DNA of 64,000 nt from assembly GCA_946542235.1 (NCBI GenBank), contig CAMNKK010000003.1, positions 1 to 64,000 of the forward strand, in the 5' to 3' direction. This stretch comes from an uncultured Clostridia bacterium (lineage in GTDB: Bacteria; Bacillota; Clostridia; Christensenellales; Aristaeellaceae). The position numbers and the translations under genes are program-made. This document shows, in pieces, positions 52,793 through 61,260 of this stretch; positions within the stretch are counted from its first letter, which is position 1; every line of letters begins with the position of its first letter. The notes under the pieces were generated by a model. That model was given only the letters and a program-made list of their open reading frames with translations. It was not told the origin of the DNA and searched no databases.

Positions 52793-52804
52793 ATCAATTC
52801 GTTT

Positions 52805-53968
52805 TCAGGAAAAATCAGGTTCATGCAAAACCGGCGTTTTCATTTCCACTCCCGCTTTGGTCATCGTCATCTTTCCTTTTTCCTGGACGCTCTGTACCTG
52901 ATAGGTACGATAATTATGATAATCCGCAAGATCTCCTTCATCGGAACAGGTGATAAACGTCTGCACGCCTTCAATCATCTTCAGCAGATTCATTCTTCTG
53001 TCCAGATCCAGTTCACTTAATACATCATCCAGGAGCAGAACAGGATATTCTCCCGTAATATGCTGAAAAATGTCCATCTGCGCAAGCTTCAGGCTCAGCG
53101 CCGCCGTTCTCATCTGTCCCTGGGACGCATAGAGCTTCATGCTTTTATGATTCAGACTCAGAAGCAGATCATCCCGATGAGGTCCGACGGAAGCTGTTCC
53201 CTGCCGAAGATCGTCATCCCGGTTTTTCTCCAGCAGCTTTTCCATCGACTCCGTCTCATCATCCCATGAATAGGAAGGATGATAAGCAATCGAAAGGTTT
53301 TCCGTTTCCCGTCCGCTGATCTTCCGGTATATTTCATTTCCCTTTTCGGATATCAGATCGGTTATTTTTTTTCTTTCCCGATAAATCGCCTGTCCGTATT
53401 CAGCCATTTCCTTTTCAAAATCCGCAATCATGGAATCCGGTCTTCTGTTTTCAAGCCTGGCCTGTCTTAATATGGCGTTTCTCTGATTATAGGCAATCCT
53501 GTACTGCTGAAGGGCAATAAAATAGGACCGGCTGATCTGACTGATCATCATATCAAGAAACTTTCTGCGGACAGCAGGCCCTTCCTTGATCAGATTCAGA
53601 TCCTCCGGACTGAATATCACGCATCGAAGAATTCCCATCATCTCGGACAGCCGTCCGATTTTCTTCTGATTGATCCATACGGTCTTCACCGTTTCAACGC
53701 CGGGCTGCAGCCGTATCTCAATTTCATTCTTCACGGAGCTGCCTTTGATTGTCAGGCTGCAGGAGGCTCCCTTTTTTCCGATCATCACCGCATTCTGGTC
53801 CTGAGAAATCCGATGGCTTTTTCCGAGAGAACAGTAATGAACCGCTTCCAGCAGATTTGTTTTTCCAGATCCGTTCTTTCCGAAAAATATATTGATTCCC
53901 TCATGAGGTTGCAGGAACAGTTCCTCATAGTTTCTGAAGTAATGTAAACTGATCTTCTCAATGATCAT
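52805..53968 (-). CDS. recF: DNA replication and repair protein RecF
   Basis: RecF helps load RecA at gaps. The start is the ATG at 53968 (MIIEKISLHYFRNYEELFLQ) behind GATGAGGTGCCGA; the longer frame adds unlikely residues. Walker A is GKNGSGKT at 30-37. The signature is seen in YASQGQMRTAALSLKLAQ and Walker B in PVLLLDDVLSELD. The 387 residues include a C-terminal tail of about 20 residues past the usual end. It follows dnaN by 71 bp on the same strand, the common dnaN-recF order. Confidence 0.96.
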   Translation of the reverse strand: MIIEKISLHYFRNYEELFLQPHEGINIFFGKNGSGKTNLLEAVHYCSLGKSHRISQDQNAVMIGKKGASCSLTIKGSSVKNEIEIRLQPGVETVKTVWINQKKIGRLSEMMGILRCVIFSPEDLNLIKEGPAVRRKFLDMMISQISRSYFIALQQYRIAYNQRNAILRQARLENRRPDSMIADFEKEMAEYGQAIYRERKKITDLISEKGNEIYRKISGRETENLSIAYHPSYSWDDETESMEKLLEKNRDDDLRQGTASVGPHRDDLLLSLNHKSMKLYASQGQMRTAALSLKLAQMDIFQHITGEYPVLLLDDVLSELDLDRRMNLLKMIEGVQTFITCSDEGDLADYHNYRTYQVQSVQEKGKMTMTKAGVEMKTPVLHEPDFS

Positions 53969-54039
53969 TCGGCACCTCATCAAGAAAAGCAGCGCGGCTG
54001 AACTCAGTACGCGCTGCATGATGCAAACTGATAATCGGA

Positions 54040-55158
54040 TTACTGGAAAACACGAACCGGCAGAATCAGATAAATATATTCTTCACCGGAAGGCGGCATG
54101 ACGACGCAGGGGCTTACGCTGCTGTTGAAATTCATGTACAGCTCTTCTCCCTCCACATTCCGGATCACATCAACGATATATCTGGAATTGAAGGCGATAT
54201 CGATGGGATCTCCGATCAGATCCGCTTCCATCTCTTCTTCCACGTCCCCCAGTTCCGCATTGGAGGTAACCCGCAGAGTGTTTTCATGAAAACTCATTTT
54301 GATCAGATTGTTTTTTCCTTCCCGGGCCATCAGGCTTGCCCGGTCGATCGCGTCCGATACTTCGCTTCTCTTCGCTTTTGCGCGGGTTTTGAATTCACTC
54401 GGAAGAATTCTTCTGTAGTCGATATATTCTCCGGCCAGCAGCACGGAACTCAGCCTGATATTTCCGAATGTACACTGCATTCTTCCCTGATCGAAAATCA
54501 GGCTGCAGAATGCCTCATCATCCGGAAGAATACGGCTCAATTCGTTAATCACCTTTCCGGGAATAATGGCCTTCACAATTTCCTTGTCTTCCGGAAGTTC
54601 AAAAGGCTGGAAAATCTTCTGCATGGCAAGGCGGAATCCATCCAGCGCCACCAGTCTGGCTTCGCTGCGGCTCACTTCGAGCAGGCATCCCGTCAGGATC
54701 TGCCTGTTTTCATCGGTAGCGATCGCAAAACTGACATGAGAAATCATTTCCTTCAGTTTTTTCTGAGGAATTTTGATCGGAAAACGATTTTTGACTCCCA
54801 TGATTTCGGGATACTCCGCAGCATTCATGATCGCCAGATTGCTTTTTGCCCGCTGGCAGCGGACAGAAGCTGTCCTGCTGTTTGCCGTCAGAGAAATTTC
54901 AACCTCTCCGCCGGGCATTTTTCTGATCAGCTCGGAAAACAGCCTGCCCGGCAGCACAGTCTGTCCTTCCTCAACTACATCCGCCACGTTCGTATATTCA
55001 ATGGAAAGGGATCCATCCGAACAGGTCAGATTAATCCTGTTATCCTCCGCTACGATCAGCACTCCATCCAGAATCTGTTTGGCCGGTCTGGCTGACAAAG
55101 CTCTGGTAACTGTGTTGAGACCTTCCAGCAGATCCTGATTGTTCATCCGAAATTTCAT
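54040..55158 (-). CDS. dnaN: DNA polymerase III beta subunit (sliding clamp)
   Basis: DnaN is the ring-shaped clamp that tethers the replicase. The 372-residue length and the sequence (MKFRMNNQDLLEGLNTVTRA, GVLIVAEDNRINLTCSDGSL, ending YIYLILPVRVF) fit the family. The ATG at 55158 follows GAAAGGATGAAGCAG. In most Firmicutes dnaA lies just upstream; here a DnaA-box cluster and then pgsA are found instead. A TATAAT is present near 55208-55213 on the minus strand but without a clear -35. Confidence 0.97.
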   Translation of the reverse strand: MKFRMNNQDLLEGLNTVTRALSARPAKQILDGVLIVAEDNRINLTCSDGSLSIEYTNVADVVEEGQTVLPGRLFSELIRKMPGGEVEISLTANSRTASVRCQRAKSNLAIMNAAEYPEIMGVKNRFPIKIPQKKLKEMISHVSFAIATDENRQILTGCLLEVSRSEARLVALDGFRLAMQKIFQPFELPEDKEIVKAIIPGKVINELSRILPDDEAFCSLIFDQGRMQCTFGNIRLSSVLLAGEYIDYRRILPSEFKTRAKAKRSEVSDAIDRASLMAREGKNNLIKMSFHENTLRVTSNAELGDVEEEMEADLIGDPIDIAFNSRYIVDVIRNVEGEELYMNFNSSVSPCVVMPPSGEEYIYLILPVRVFQ

Positions 55159-55253
55159 ATAACTGCTTCATCCTTTCGAAGGCCCCGTCTCCTGAGAGAG
55201 GACCATTATAATAAATAATACTAATCAGTCATCGTAATAGGCACTGTGAAATC

Positions 55254-55494
55254 TGTGCATAACCCGCGAAAACAAGGTAACACCACTGTTCTGCCGGTGA
55301 AAAACCTGTGCATAATTCTTCGAATTATCAACAGTTTTCCCGTATCTATTCCCTGTTCTTCAGGAAAAATCCTTTTTTTTCCTTTCCGGAGGAAAAGAAA
55401 AAAGGAGAAAATGTTACACGTGAAACATTTTGGAAACAAGTTTTTCCCCGAAATCACAGATTTCACAGGGATGTGGATAACAGGGTGTGGATAA
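55254..55494. other. Origin region, right DnaA-box cluster
   Basis: On the minus strand DnaA boxes lie at 55254-55262 and 55307-55315 (TTATGCACA form) and at 55472-55480 and 55486-55494 (perfect TTATCCACA). A one-mismatch plus-strand box is at 55325-55333. The stretch between dnaN and pgsA is A/T-rich and contains no gene. It also holds a parS-like site. With the left cluster it brackets recF-dnaN, a two-part origin arrangement. Confidence 0.82.
55412..55427. promoter_or_regulatory. parS-like site with one mismatch
   Basis: TGTTACACGTGAAACA differs from the parS consensus at one of 16 positions. It lies 2.6 kb from the perfect parS site and inside the second DnaA-box cluster. Confidence 0.85.
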
Positions 55495-56022
55495 TTACTT
55501 CAGCAGATTCAGGTTTCGAATGAAGTAATCACATCCGCTCCAGAGGGTAATCAGGCATACCCAGATTCCAAGAATGATTCCCGCAGGAAAGGAAAACAGG
55601 GGGATCCGCAAAATCAGAAGAAGAAGGATCATGATCATCTGGCTCACGGTTTTCAGTTTTCCCAGAGGTCCGGCAGCAATGACACAGCCTCTGGAAATGG
55701 CGACGAGACGAAGCCCGTCTACGCTCAGCTCTCTGGTCAGAATCAAAATTCCCGTCCAGGCCGGAATCAGCTGCAGGGAGATCAGCATGATCAGCGTGGA
55801 AAGTACAAGCAGCTTATCCGCAACCGGATCAATGAACTTTCCGAAAACGGTAATCCACTGTTTTTTTCTGGCCAGATATCCGTCCAGAAAATCCGTCAGG
55901 GAAGCCACCGCAAAGAGCGCAACCGCGGCCCATCTGCACCAGGGTGCGGACAGGGAAAGCAGCAAAACCAGCACCGGAACACACAGAACCCGGAGAATAC
56001 TCAGACGATTCGGCCAGTTCAT
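55495..56022 (-). CDS. pgsA: CDP-diacylglycerol-glycerol-3-phosphate 3-phosphatidyltransferase
   Basis: PgsA makes phosphatidylglycerol phosphate in the membrane. The complete CDP-alcohol phosphotransferase motif is present: Asp44, Asp47, Gly48, Ala51, Arg52, Gly61, Asp65 and Asp69. The 175-residue protein has several membrane segments and the usual length. The ATG at 56022 overlaps the rimO stop and uses AGGAGAAATGAT inside rimO. The stop at 55495 directly follows two DnaA boxes. Confidence 0.95.
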   Translation of the reverse strand: MNWPNRLSILRVLCVPVLVLLLSLSAPWCRWAAVALFAVASLTDFLDGYLARKKQWITVFGKFIDPVADKLLVLSTLIMLISLQLIPAWTGILILTRELSVDGLRLVAISRGCVIAAGPLGKLKTVSQMIMILLLLILRIPLFSFPAGIILGIWVCLITLWSGCDYFIRNLNLLK

Positions 56023-57335
56023 ATCATTTCTCCTGTCAAATCATAGGTTTTCGCGTCTGTAATACGAACCTGCACGAAGGAACCGATGTCCGGTTTACGG
56101 GATCCGCAGGTGAAAAGAATTTCTCCGTCGGTTTCGGGAGCCTCGGTTCTGCTTCTTCCCAGAGCCATCCCGTCTTCATTCAGGTCGGTGACCAGGACGG
56201 TTTCGACGGATCCGATTCTCTTTCTGTTGTTTTTCAGGGAAATCCGGCTCTGCAGGGTCATCAGGCGATCCAGCCGTTCCTGCTTGATTTCTTCAGAAAT
56301 CTGATCCTTCATCCTGGCTGCGGGCGTATTTTCCTCAGGGGAATAGGCAAAGGCTCCCAGCCGGTCGAATTCCGCTTCCTCAACGAAATCAAGCAGCTCC
56401 TGGAACTGCTCCTCTGTTTCTCCCGGAAAACCCGTGATCAGGGTGGTCCGAAGCGTCAGTCCTCTGGCTTTTGCACCCCTTACGCAGCGAAGGATATCCT
56501 CCCGGGTTCCGCGCCGATGCATTCTTTTCAGAATGTCGGAGTTAATGTGCTGAATCGGGATATCCAGATAGGGACATATATTCGGAGTGCCGGCCATCAG
56601 ATCCAGCAGTTCGTCGTTGGTTTCATCGGGGTAGCAGTAAAGAACCCGAAGCCAGTCTACCCCGGGAATATCCGCGATTTTTTTCATCAGGGAGGGAAGG
56701 AGCGTATGCCCCCCCTCATCCGTGCCCCACCGGGTGGTATCCTGGGCGACCAGAATATGTTCCCTTACACCGCGGGAAGCAAAGCTGCGGACTTCATCGA
56801 GAATGTTTTTTTCCCCGCGGCTGCGGTAGGGACCCCGAATCATGGGAATGGCACAGAAGGTGCACCGGTTGGAGCATCCTTCCCCGATTCGGATATAGGC
56901 GGAGTAGAAGGGAGTGGTCAGAACTCTGTCATGCTCATAATAGCTGAAATCATCCTGGCAGGAATGCAGGGCGGATCCATGCAGGGCTTTTTCGATCCGA
57001 TCCGGAAGGGAAGCATACTGATTCACACCCAGCATCAGATCAATCTCAGGCAGTTCCTGAAGCAGCTCCTTTTCATATCGCTGAATCAGGCAGCCCGTGA
57101 CAACAAGCAGCCTGCATCTGCCGGAAGTTTTGTATTCAGCCATTTCCAGAATGGTATTGATGGATTCCTCTTTGGCCGGATCAATAAAACCGCAGGTATT
57201 GATCATGATAATATCCGCGTCAGCCGGATCGGAAACAATGCGGAAACCCCTTTCCTTCAGAAGACCCAGAGCGGTTTCGGTATCCACCCGGTTTTTATTG
57301 CATCCCAGAGAAACGGCGCCGACAGAATACGCCAT
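56019..57335 (-). CDS. rimO: Ribosomal protein S12 methylthiotransferase RimO
   Basis: RimO is a radical-SAM enzyme adding a methylthio group to an Asp of ribosomal protein S12. The ATG at 57335 (MAYSVGAVSLGCNKNRVDTE) follows AAGGAGGAAGAAAG and gives 438 residues. The N-terminal cluster Cys12, Cys48 and Cys82 and the radical-SAM Cys154, Cys158 and Cys161 (CSNRCTFC) are all present. A TRAM domain ends the protein. SLGCNKNRVD is diagnostic of RimO rather than MiaB. It is translationally coupled to pgsA. Confidence 0.95.
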   Translation of the reverse strand: MAYSVGAVSLGCNKNRVDTETALGLLKERGFRIVSDPADADIIMINTCGFIDPAKEESINTILEMAEYKTSGRCRLLVVTGCLIQRYEKELLQELPEIDLMLGVNQYASLPDRIEKALHGSALHSCQDDFSYYEHDRVLTTPFYSAYIRIGEGCSNRCTFCAIPMIRGPYRSRGEKNILDEVRSFASRGVREHILVAQDTTRWGTDEGGHTLLPSLMKKIADIPGVDWLRVLYCYPDETNDELLDLMAGTPNICPYLDIPIQHINSDILKRMHRRGTREDILRCVRGAKARGLTLRTTLITGFPGETEEQFQELLDFVEEAEFDRLGAFAYSPEENTPAARMKDQISEEIKQERLDRLMTLQSRISLKNNRKRIGSVETVLVTDLNEDGMALGRSRTEAPETDGEILFTCGSRKPDIGSFVQVRITDAKTYDLTGEMI

Positions 57336-57368
57336 AAAGCTTTCTTCCTCCTTCATAAGATGGAAGAA

Positions 57369-57397
57369 AGTATATCATGAATTGACACCTTTGAAAA
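57369..57397 (-). promoter_or_regulatory. Promoter for rimO-pgsA
   Basis: On the minus strand TTTTCA (57397-57392), 17 bases and TATACT (57374-57369) with a TGA just before the -10 form an extended promoter about 35 bases before the rimO start. Confidence 0.7.
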
Positions 57398-57530
57398 GTT
57401 TTCTTTTAGTCCTCTTTCGGGTCTTTCCGATCTGGGCCGGGCTGTCCGGAGAGCCGGGGAAAAGGGAAAGACGGAGATGAAACGCAAAACGCGGGACATC
57501 GGGGAAATCGGATTCCAGCAGAGCTCCTTG

Positions 57531-57559
57531 TTGAAACTTGTCCGAAAGAGGAGTATGAT
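57531..57559 (+). promoter_or_regulatory. Promoter for the small protein genes
   Basis: TTGAAA (57531-57536), 17 bases and TATGAT (57554-57559) lie about 100 bases before the start at 57658. The region 57398-57530 shows no other feature. Confidence 0.75.
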
Positions 57560-57657
57560 GGAACGGAAACGGCAGCGTGTGATTGTGAAAAGGCATTCCG
57601 ATTTCCGGTTTTCGGGAACGGTCCGGAAAACAGGAACAGATGAAGGAGGAAGATAGG

Positions 57658-57882
57658 ATGGCTTTATCTCTTTTTCGGCATCAGGTCAAAAGGGAGGAAT
57701 ATGACCATGATCGGTTTACTCCTGTCATTCGAAGCAGCATCTGTACAGGGGAAAAGGTGGCGGGATTTAAGGATCGGGAGACAGGAAAAATAGAGGAAAT
57801 CATGCTGATCCGTTCCAGGGAGGATCTGGAGGCTTTTCAGCAGAGATACGGAATAGAGGGAGAAATACAGACGATATACTGA
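57658..57882 (+). CDS. Small conserved Clostridia-type protein of unknown function
   Basis: This 74-residue soluble protein starts at the ATG at 57658 (MALSLFRHQVKREEYDHD), behind AAGGAGGAAGATAGG. The block PVIRSSICTGEKVAGFKD and the ending EGEIQTIY recur, as far as I recall, in small Clostridia proteins that are often labelled aspartate dehydrogenase without good reason; it is far too short for that enzyme. No signal peptide, membrane segment or metal motif is evident. It is the first of three unknown genes on this strand. Confidence 0.7.
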   Translation: MALSLFRHQVKREEYDHDRFTPVIRSSICTGEKVAGFKDRETGKIEEIMLIRSREDLEAFQQRYGIEGEIQTIY

Positions 57883-57964
57883 AATAGAAGGGCTGCGGTT
57901 TTCAATTTGCGGGATGGGTAAAACGGGATACGGTCCTTTCTCCGGGACGAAAGGAATTCAAAAA

Positions 57965-58390
57965 ATGATGCTGACGGAAGAATTGAATGAAATACTGAAA
58001 GAATATGATCTGGCGGTTCAGGAAGTGCAGAAAAAAAGAAAGTTCATGGACGGTGTATTCGGGTTTGGAAATCATCCCGGAAATGCCGCCTGCCATGAAC
58101 AGCTGGATCAGAAAATGGAATCGCTTTGCCGGCGGGCCGCGGAAAGCGGGGATGAACAGGAAATATACGCGCTGACAAAAGCGGTTTTTGAGGCAGGGGA
58201 CAGATGGGAAGGGCCGGAATATGCAAGGCTGATGCTGGTCGCGGTTCAGCGCCATGCGATGGATCTGATTCCGATGCTCTCCTCTGAAAGCAGGAAGGAG
58301 CTGGCCGCTGCGTATGATCGGAAATATCCGCGCCGAAAACGGCTGCCGGTGCAGGAAACTCTGTACCGTGAGCTGACCGGCAAAAAATGA
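57965..58390 (+). CDS. Hypothetical protein
   Basis: I do not recognise this 141-residue protein. The start is taken at the ATG at 57965, directly followed by a second ATG, behind AAAGGAATTC. The N-terminal third is helical and charged (LTEELNEILKEYDLAVQEVQ). A Gly/His-rich turn follows (GFGNHPGNAACHEQLDQ), where the His and Cys could bind a metal. The C-terminus is basic (RKYPRRKRLPV). It lies 82 bp after the small protein and is probably co-transcribed with it. Confidence 0.6.
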   Translation: MMLTEELNEILKEYDLAVQEVQKKRKFMDGVFGFGNHPGNAACHEQLDQKMESLCRRAAESGDEQEIYALTKAVFEAGDRWEGPEYARLMLVAVQRHAMDLIPMLSSESRKELAAAYDRKYPRRKRLPVQETLYRELTGKK

Positions 58391-58493
58391 AGGAGCAGGC
58401 AGCTTTTCCGCGGGAAATCCGGATCCGGTCAGGCCGGCATAAGGCAAAAAAAGAAAAGAAGCATTTTTCACTGGACAAGCTCCATGGATCATG

Positions 58494-58502
58494 TGTTATA
58501 CT
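58494..58502 (+). promoter_or_regulatory. Extended -10 promoter
   Basis: TGT followed by TATACT is an extended -10 element; TGGACA lies 19 bases upstream of the -10. It would drive the gene at 58602 with a leader of about 95 bases. Confidence 0.55.
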
Positions 58503-58601
58503 AGGCAGGATCAGATTCGGTGGAGAACAGCGGGAAACGGGCAATCTGAGTCTGAGAAGCAAAAGAAAACGGAAAGCAGAATTTCTGAAGGGAGAAATAA
58601 G

Positions 58602-59210
58602 ATGAAAACAAATGAAATTGTAGTTTCAAGCAAAGGCCGTGAAATGGAGAAAGCCCTTCATGAAGTGGAGAAGGTTGCGGTTTATAATGACCTGTCTCCC
58701 AAAAATGCGCTGCATCTTCGTCTGCTGACAGAGGAAATGATGGGCATGATGCGTTCACTGACCGGGGAAACGGAAGGAATATTCTGGATTGAAAACAAGG
58801 AGAATGAATATTTCCTGCATCTGCAGGTGGAAACCCGTATGGACAGCGGAAAGCGGGATCAGCTTCTGGCAGCGTCCACCAGCGGGAAAAATGAATCCGC
58901 CAAAGGTCTGATGGGCCGTCTGCGGGATTTCTTTGACCGGGGAACGGACGAGGATGTAGCTTCCTTCAGCCCCATGCTTCTTTCCGGATTGTATGAGGAG
59001 GCTGCGACCTCTCCGCAGGCCTGGGAATGGTCCATGACGAGATATCAGAGCGCGCTTTCCGATGAGAGCCGTCAGTGGGAGGAGCCCAGGAGGAAGGAAG
59101 CGTGGGATGAGCTGGAAAAATCGGTGGTTGCCCATGTAGCGGATGAAGTGAAGGTTTCGATTCGCGGGCAGTCGGTGGAAATGGTGATTATCAAAAAGAT
59201 GGCAGCCTGA
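58602..59210 (+). CDS. Uncharacterised protein with an ATPase-like (GHKL/anti-sigma type) N-terminus
   Basis: This 202-residue soluble protein begins at the ATG at 58602 behind AAGGGAGAAATAAG. HLRLLTEEMMGMMRSLTGE (about 38-56) resembles the N box of GHKL-type ATPases such as anti-sigma kinases. TSGKNESAKGLMGRLRDFF and the ending VSIRGQSVEMVIIKKMAA recur, as far as I recall, in unnamed Clostridia proteins. A true G box is not obvious, so ATP binding is doubtful. Its stop and that of the convergent HD-GYP gene share a 7-bp inverted repeat (AGCCTGA/TCAGGCT, 59204-59227). Function unknown. Confidence 0.65.
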   Translation: MKTNEIVVSSKGREMEKALHEVEKVAVYNDLSPKNALHLRLLTEEMMGMMRSLTGETEGIFWIENKENEYFLHLQVETRMDSGKRDQLLAASTSGKNESAKGLMGRLRDFFDRGTDEDVASFSPMLLSGLYEEAATSPQAWEWSMTRYQSALSDESRQWEEPRRKEAWDELEKSVVAHVADEVKVSIRGQSVEMVIIKKMAA

Positions 59211-59220
59211 TTTCAGCTTT

Positions 59221-60912
59221 TCAGGCTACGGAGCGGTAGTAGGCTTCCAGCCTGGGCCGCGCCCGCCGGTAAGCGGATTCCAGGTTTGGATCAAACTGGG
59301 ATCCCATCCCTTCCAGAATAATGCTGTTTGCTTTTTCAAAGGACATTTTTTCCTTATAAACACGCTTGCTGACCAGCGCGTCATATACATCGGCGATAGC
59401 CATAATACGGGCTTCCAGGGGAATTTCCTCCCCCTGCAGTCCGTCGGGATATCCTTTTCCGTCCCATCGCTCATGATGATAATGCGCGACATTCTCCGCA
59501 ATCCTCTGAAATTCCGTGTCATCTGTATTCTTCAGAATCTCATGGACAATGCGGGCGCCTTCCGGCGCATGGGTTTTCATGATTTCATATTCCTCGGGGG
59601 AAAACCGGCCCGGCTTCCGGAGAATGGCGTCGTCTACGGATATTTTACCAAGGTCGTGCATGGGCGCGGCCTTGATCAGTTTTTTGCAGAAATCATCCTC
59701 CAGGGGACAGTCCGGGTTCTTTTTCATTTCGTCGATCAGGATGCGGACGCCCTCGCTTGTCCGACGGATATGCCCGCCGGTGGAATTATCCCGGCTTTCC
59801 ACCATGGTTGCCATTCCCAGAATCAGCTGGTCATGCATTTCGATGATATGGACGGTGGCTTTGTCCACCTGCGTTTGCAGGTCTGAATTGAACTGGTTCA
59901 GCAGGCGGATATAGTTTTGATCCTGGGTGTTGTCCGTAATGACCATCTCATATCCTTTTTTCTTTCTGCCGTTATAGAGCCAGGAAAGATCAAAGAGATA
60001 AATTTTATCGCCGATTTCATGATTTTGCCGGTGATCCGTTTCATTTTCCTCGAAGGATCTGATCCATGGGAGCAGCAGGCCGGCGATTTCGGTATTTTTT
60101 TTCAGGGGAAAATCCACCGTCATCAGATTCAATTCGGGGAAGAGCTCTTTGGCGGCTTCGTTGCTTCCCAGATACCGGTATCTGAAGTCAAAGTGAATAA
60201 ACCCTGTTTTACCGGAGCGCATCAGGGAGTCCACCGCCGTATCGGTGATATCGTACAGGCCGATCCGATGGACAATCATCAGATACATGACCTGGGCCAG
60301 AAGATAGGCAGCCGGCATGAGATCCAGATCCGGGATCAGGATCCGGCCTCCGAAATAGCAGAACATGCTGATGATTTCAGGCAGAAAAAGAAAAAACAGA
60401 ATGATTCTGGAAACCTGGTTTTTCCGGCAGAAGGTATAAATGATGGCGATCATGCTTGCGGCAAAGTACAGAATCACCATCGCGACAAAGATATGATGCA
60501 GATATCCGTATTCCCGCTGCAGAATGCTCAGATTATTCTTCCGCAGAAAGGAAACGGATGTATAAAAGTCGGATTGTTCTCCCTGGCTCAGCGACAGAAA
60601 GAATACCACGTTACTGAGGGCCAGCAGCCCGGTTTTGACCAGGCGGTTCATCGGAAGTCCGCAGAGGCTGAATACGGTCAGCAGAACCATCAGCTGAAGA
60701 AAACAGCCGCCCAGATAGGTAATTTTATGCGCCAGCAGCGCTTCCTCCAGCCCCTGGGAGCGGGACAGAAGCCAGAATCCAAGGTTGACGATGGGGACCA
60801 GCACGAATACCAGGGTGATATGGACATCAAAATGGCGGTGCCAGATGAACATATACAGACCTGTCAGGAGAACGGACAGGATGAAGGTGAAAAAATAGTA
60901 GAGCTCGCTCAT
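59221..60912 (-). CDS. Membrane HD-GYP protein with 7TM and PAS-like domains
   Basis: HD-GYP domains break down cyclic di-GMP or related signals. The ATG at 60912 (MSELYYFFTFILSVLLTGLY) follows GGAAAGGAAATTT and gives 563 residues. About seven membrane segments fill residues 1-220, as in the 7TM N-terminal domain of some histidine kinases. A PAS-like segment follows (GKTGFIHFDFRYRYLGSNEA) and then a short coiled linker. The HD pair is near 418 in MHDLGKI, and the GYP motif near 485 in WDGKGYPDGL. Both motifs are intact, so the enzyme should be active. The sensed signal is unknown. Confidence 0.9.
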   Translation of the reverse strand: MSELYYFFTFILSVLLTGLYMFIWHRHFDVHITLVFVLVPIVNLGFWLLSRSQGLEEALLAHKITYLGGCFLQLMVLLTVFSLCGLPMNRLVKTGLLALSNVVFFLSLSQGEQSDFYTSVSFLRKNNLSILQREYGYLHHIFVAMVILYFAASMIAIIYTFCRKNQVSRIILFFLFLPEIISMFCYFGGRILIPDLDLMPAAYLLAQVMYLMIVHRIGLYDITDTAVDSLMRSGKTGFIHFDFRYRYLGSNEAAKELFPELNLMTVDFPLKKNTEIAGLLLPWIRSFEENETDHRQNHEIGDKIYLFDLSWLYNGRKKKGYEMVITDNTQDQNYIRLLNQFNSDLQTQVDKATVHIIEMHDQLILGMATMVESRDNSTGGHIRRTSEGVRILIDEMKKNPDCPLEDDFCKKLIKAAPMHDLGKISVDDAILRKPGRFSPEEYEIMKTHAPEGARIVHEILKNTDDTEFQRIAENVAHYHHERWDGKGYPDGLQGEEIPLEARIMAIADVYDALVSKRVYKEKMSFEKANSIILEGMGSQFDPNLESAYRRARPRLEAYYRSVA

Positions 60913-60968
60913 AAATTTCCTTTCCGGAAAGCCGGGCAGGCATTCCGCCGCTGCATGCTGATGGGCAC

Positions 60969-60997
60969 AGTGTATCACACCTGATAGTGCTTTTCAA
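60969..60997 (-). promoter_or_regulatory. Sigma-A promoter for the HD-GYP gene
   Basis: On the minus strand TTGAAA (60997-60992), 17 bases and TACACT (60974-60969) lie about 57 bases before the start codon. Confidence 0.8.
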
Positions 60998-61077
60998 GGC
61001 GGCGGAACCGGCGCCTGTCCGCTCCCGGCATGATCCGGGAATCAACGTCCTTTTCAGCGGCTCGGCCGGCTGACGCA

Positions 61078-61106
61078 TTGCCAGTCAGGTTCTTTTCTGG
61101 TAAAAT
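61078..61106 (+). promoter_or_regulatory. Sigma-A promoter for the zinc-ribbon/TPM operon
   Basis: TTGCCA (61078-61083), 17 bases and TAAAAT (61101-61106) precede the operon. The leader to 61261 is about 150 bases and shows no structure I recognise. Confidence 0.78.
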
Positions 61107-61260
61107 CAGAGAAAGCACTGAAGGAGCGGAAAGGCGGATTTCGTCTGCATAAGGAAGGATTCCGGTTTCATCCGAATGCGGCGGCATCCGGCGGGAGCCA
61201 TGGAGCGCAGGCTCGGAAGGTGTCCGGTGAAGGGAAAACCGAAAGGAGAGAAGGAAAAAC

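Noticed and set aside
57560-57658. A 32-codon frame starting MERKRQRVIVKRHSDF
   Set aside because: It overlaps the -10 region of the promoter found there, lacks a ribosome-binding site, and has no recognisable relatives.
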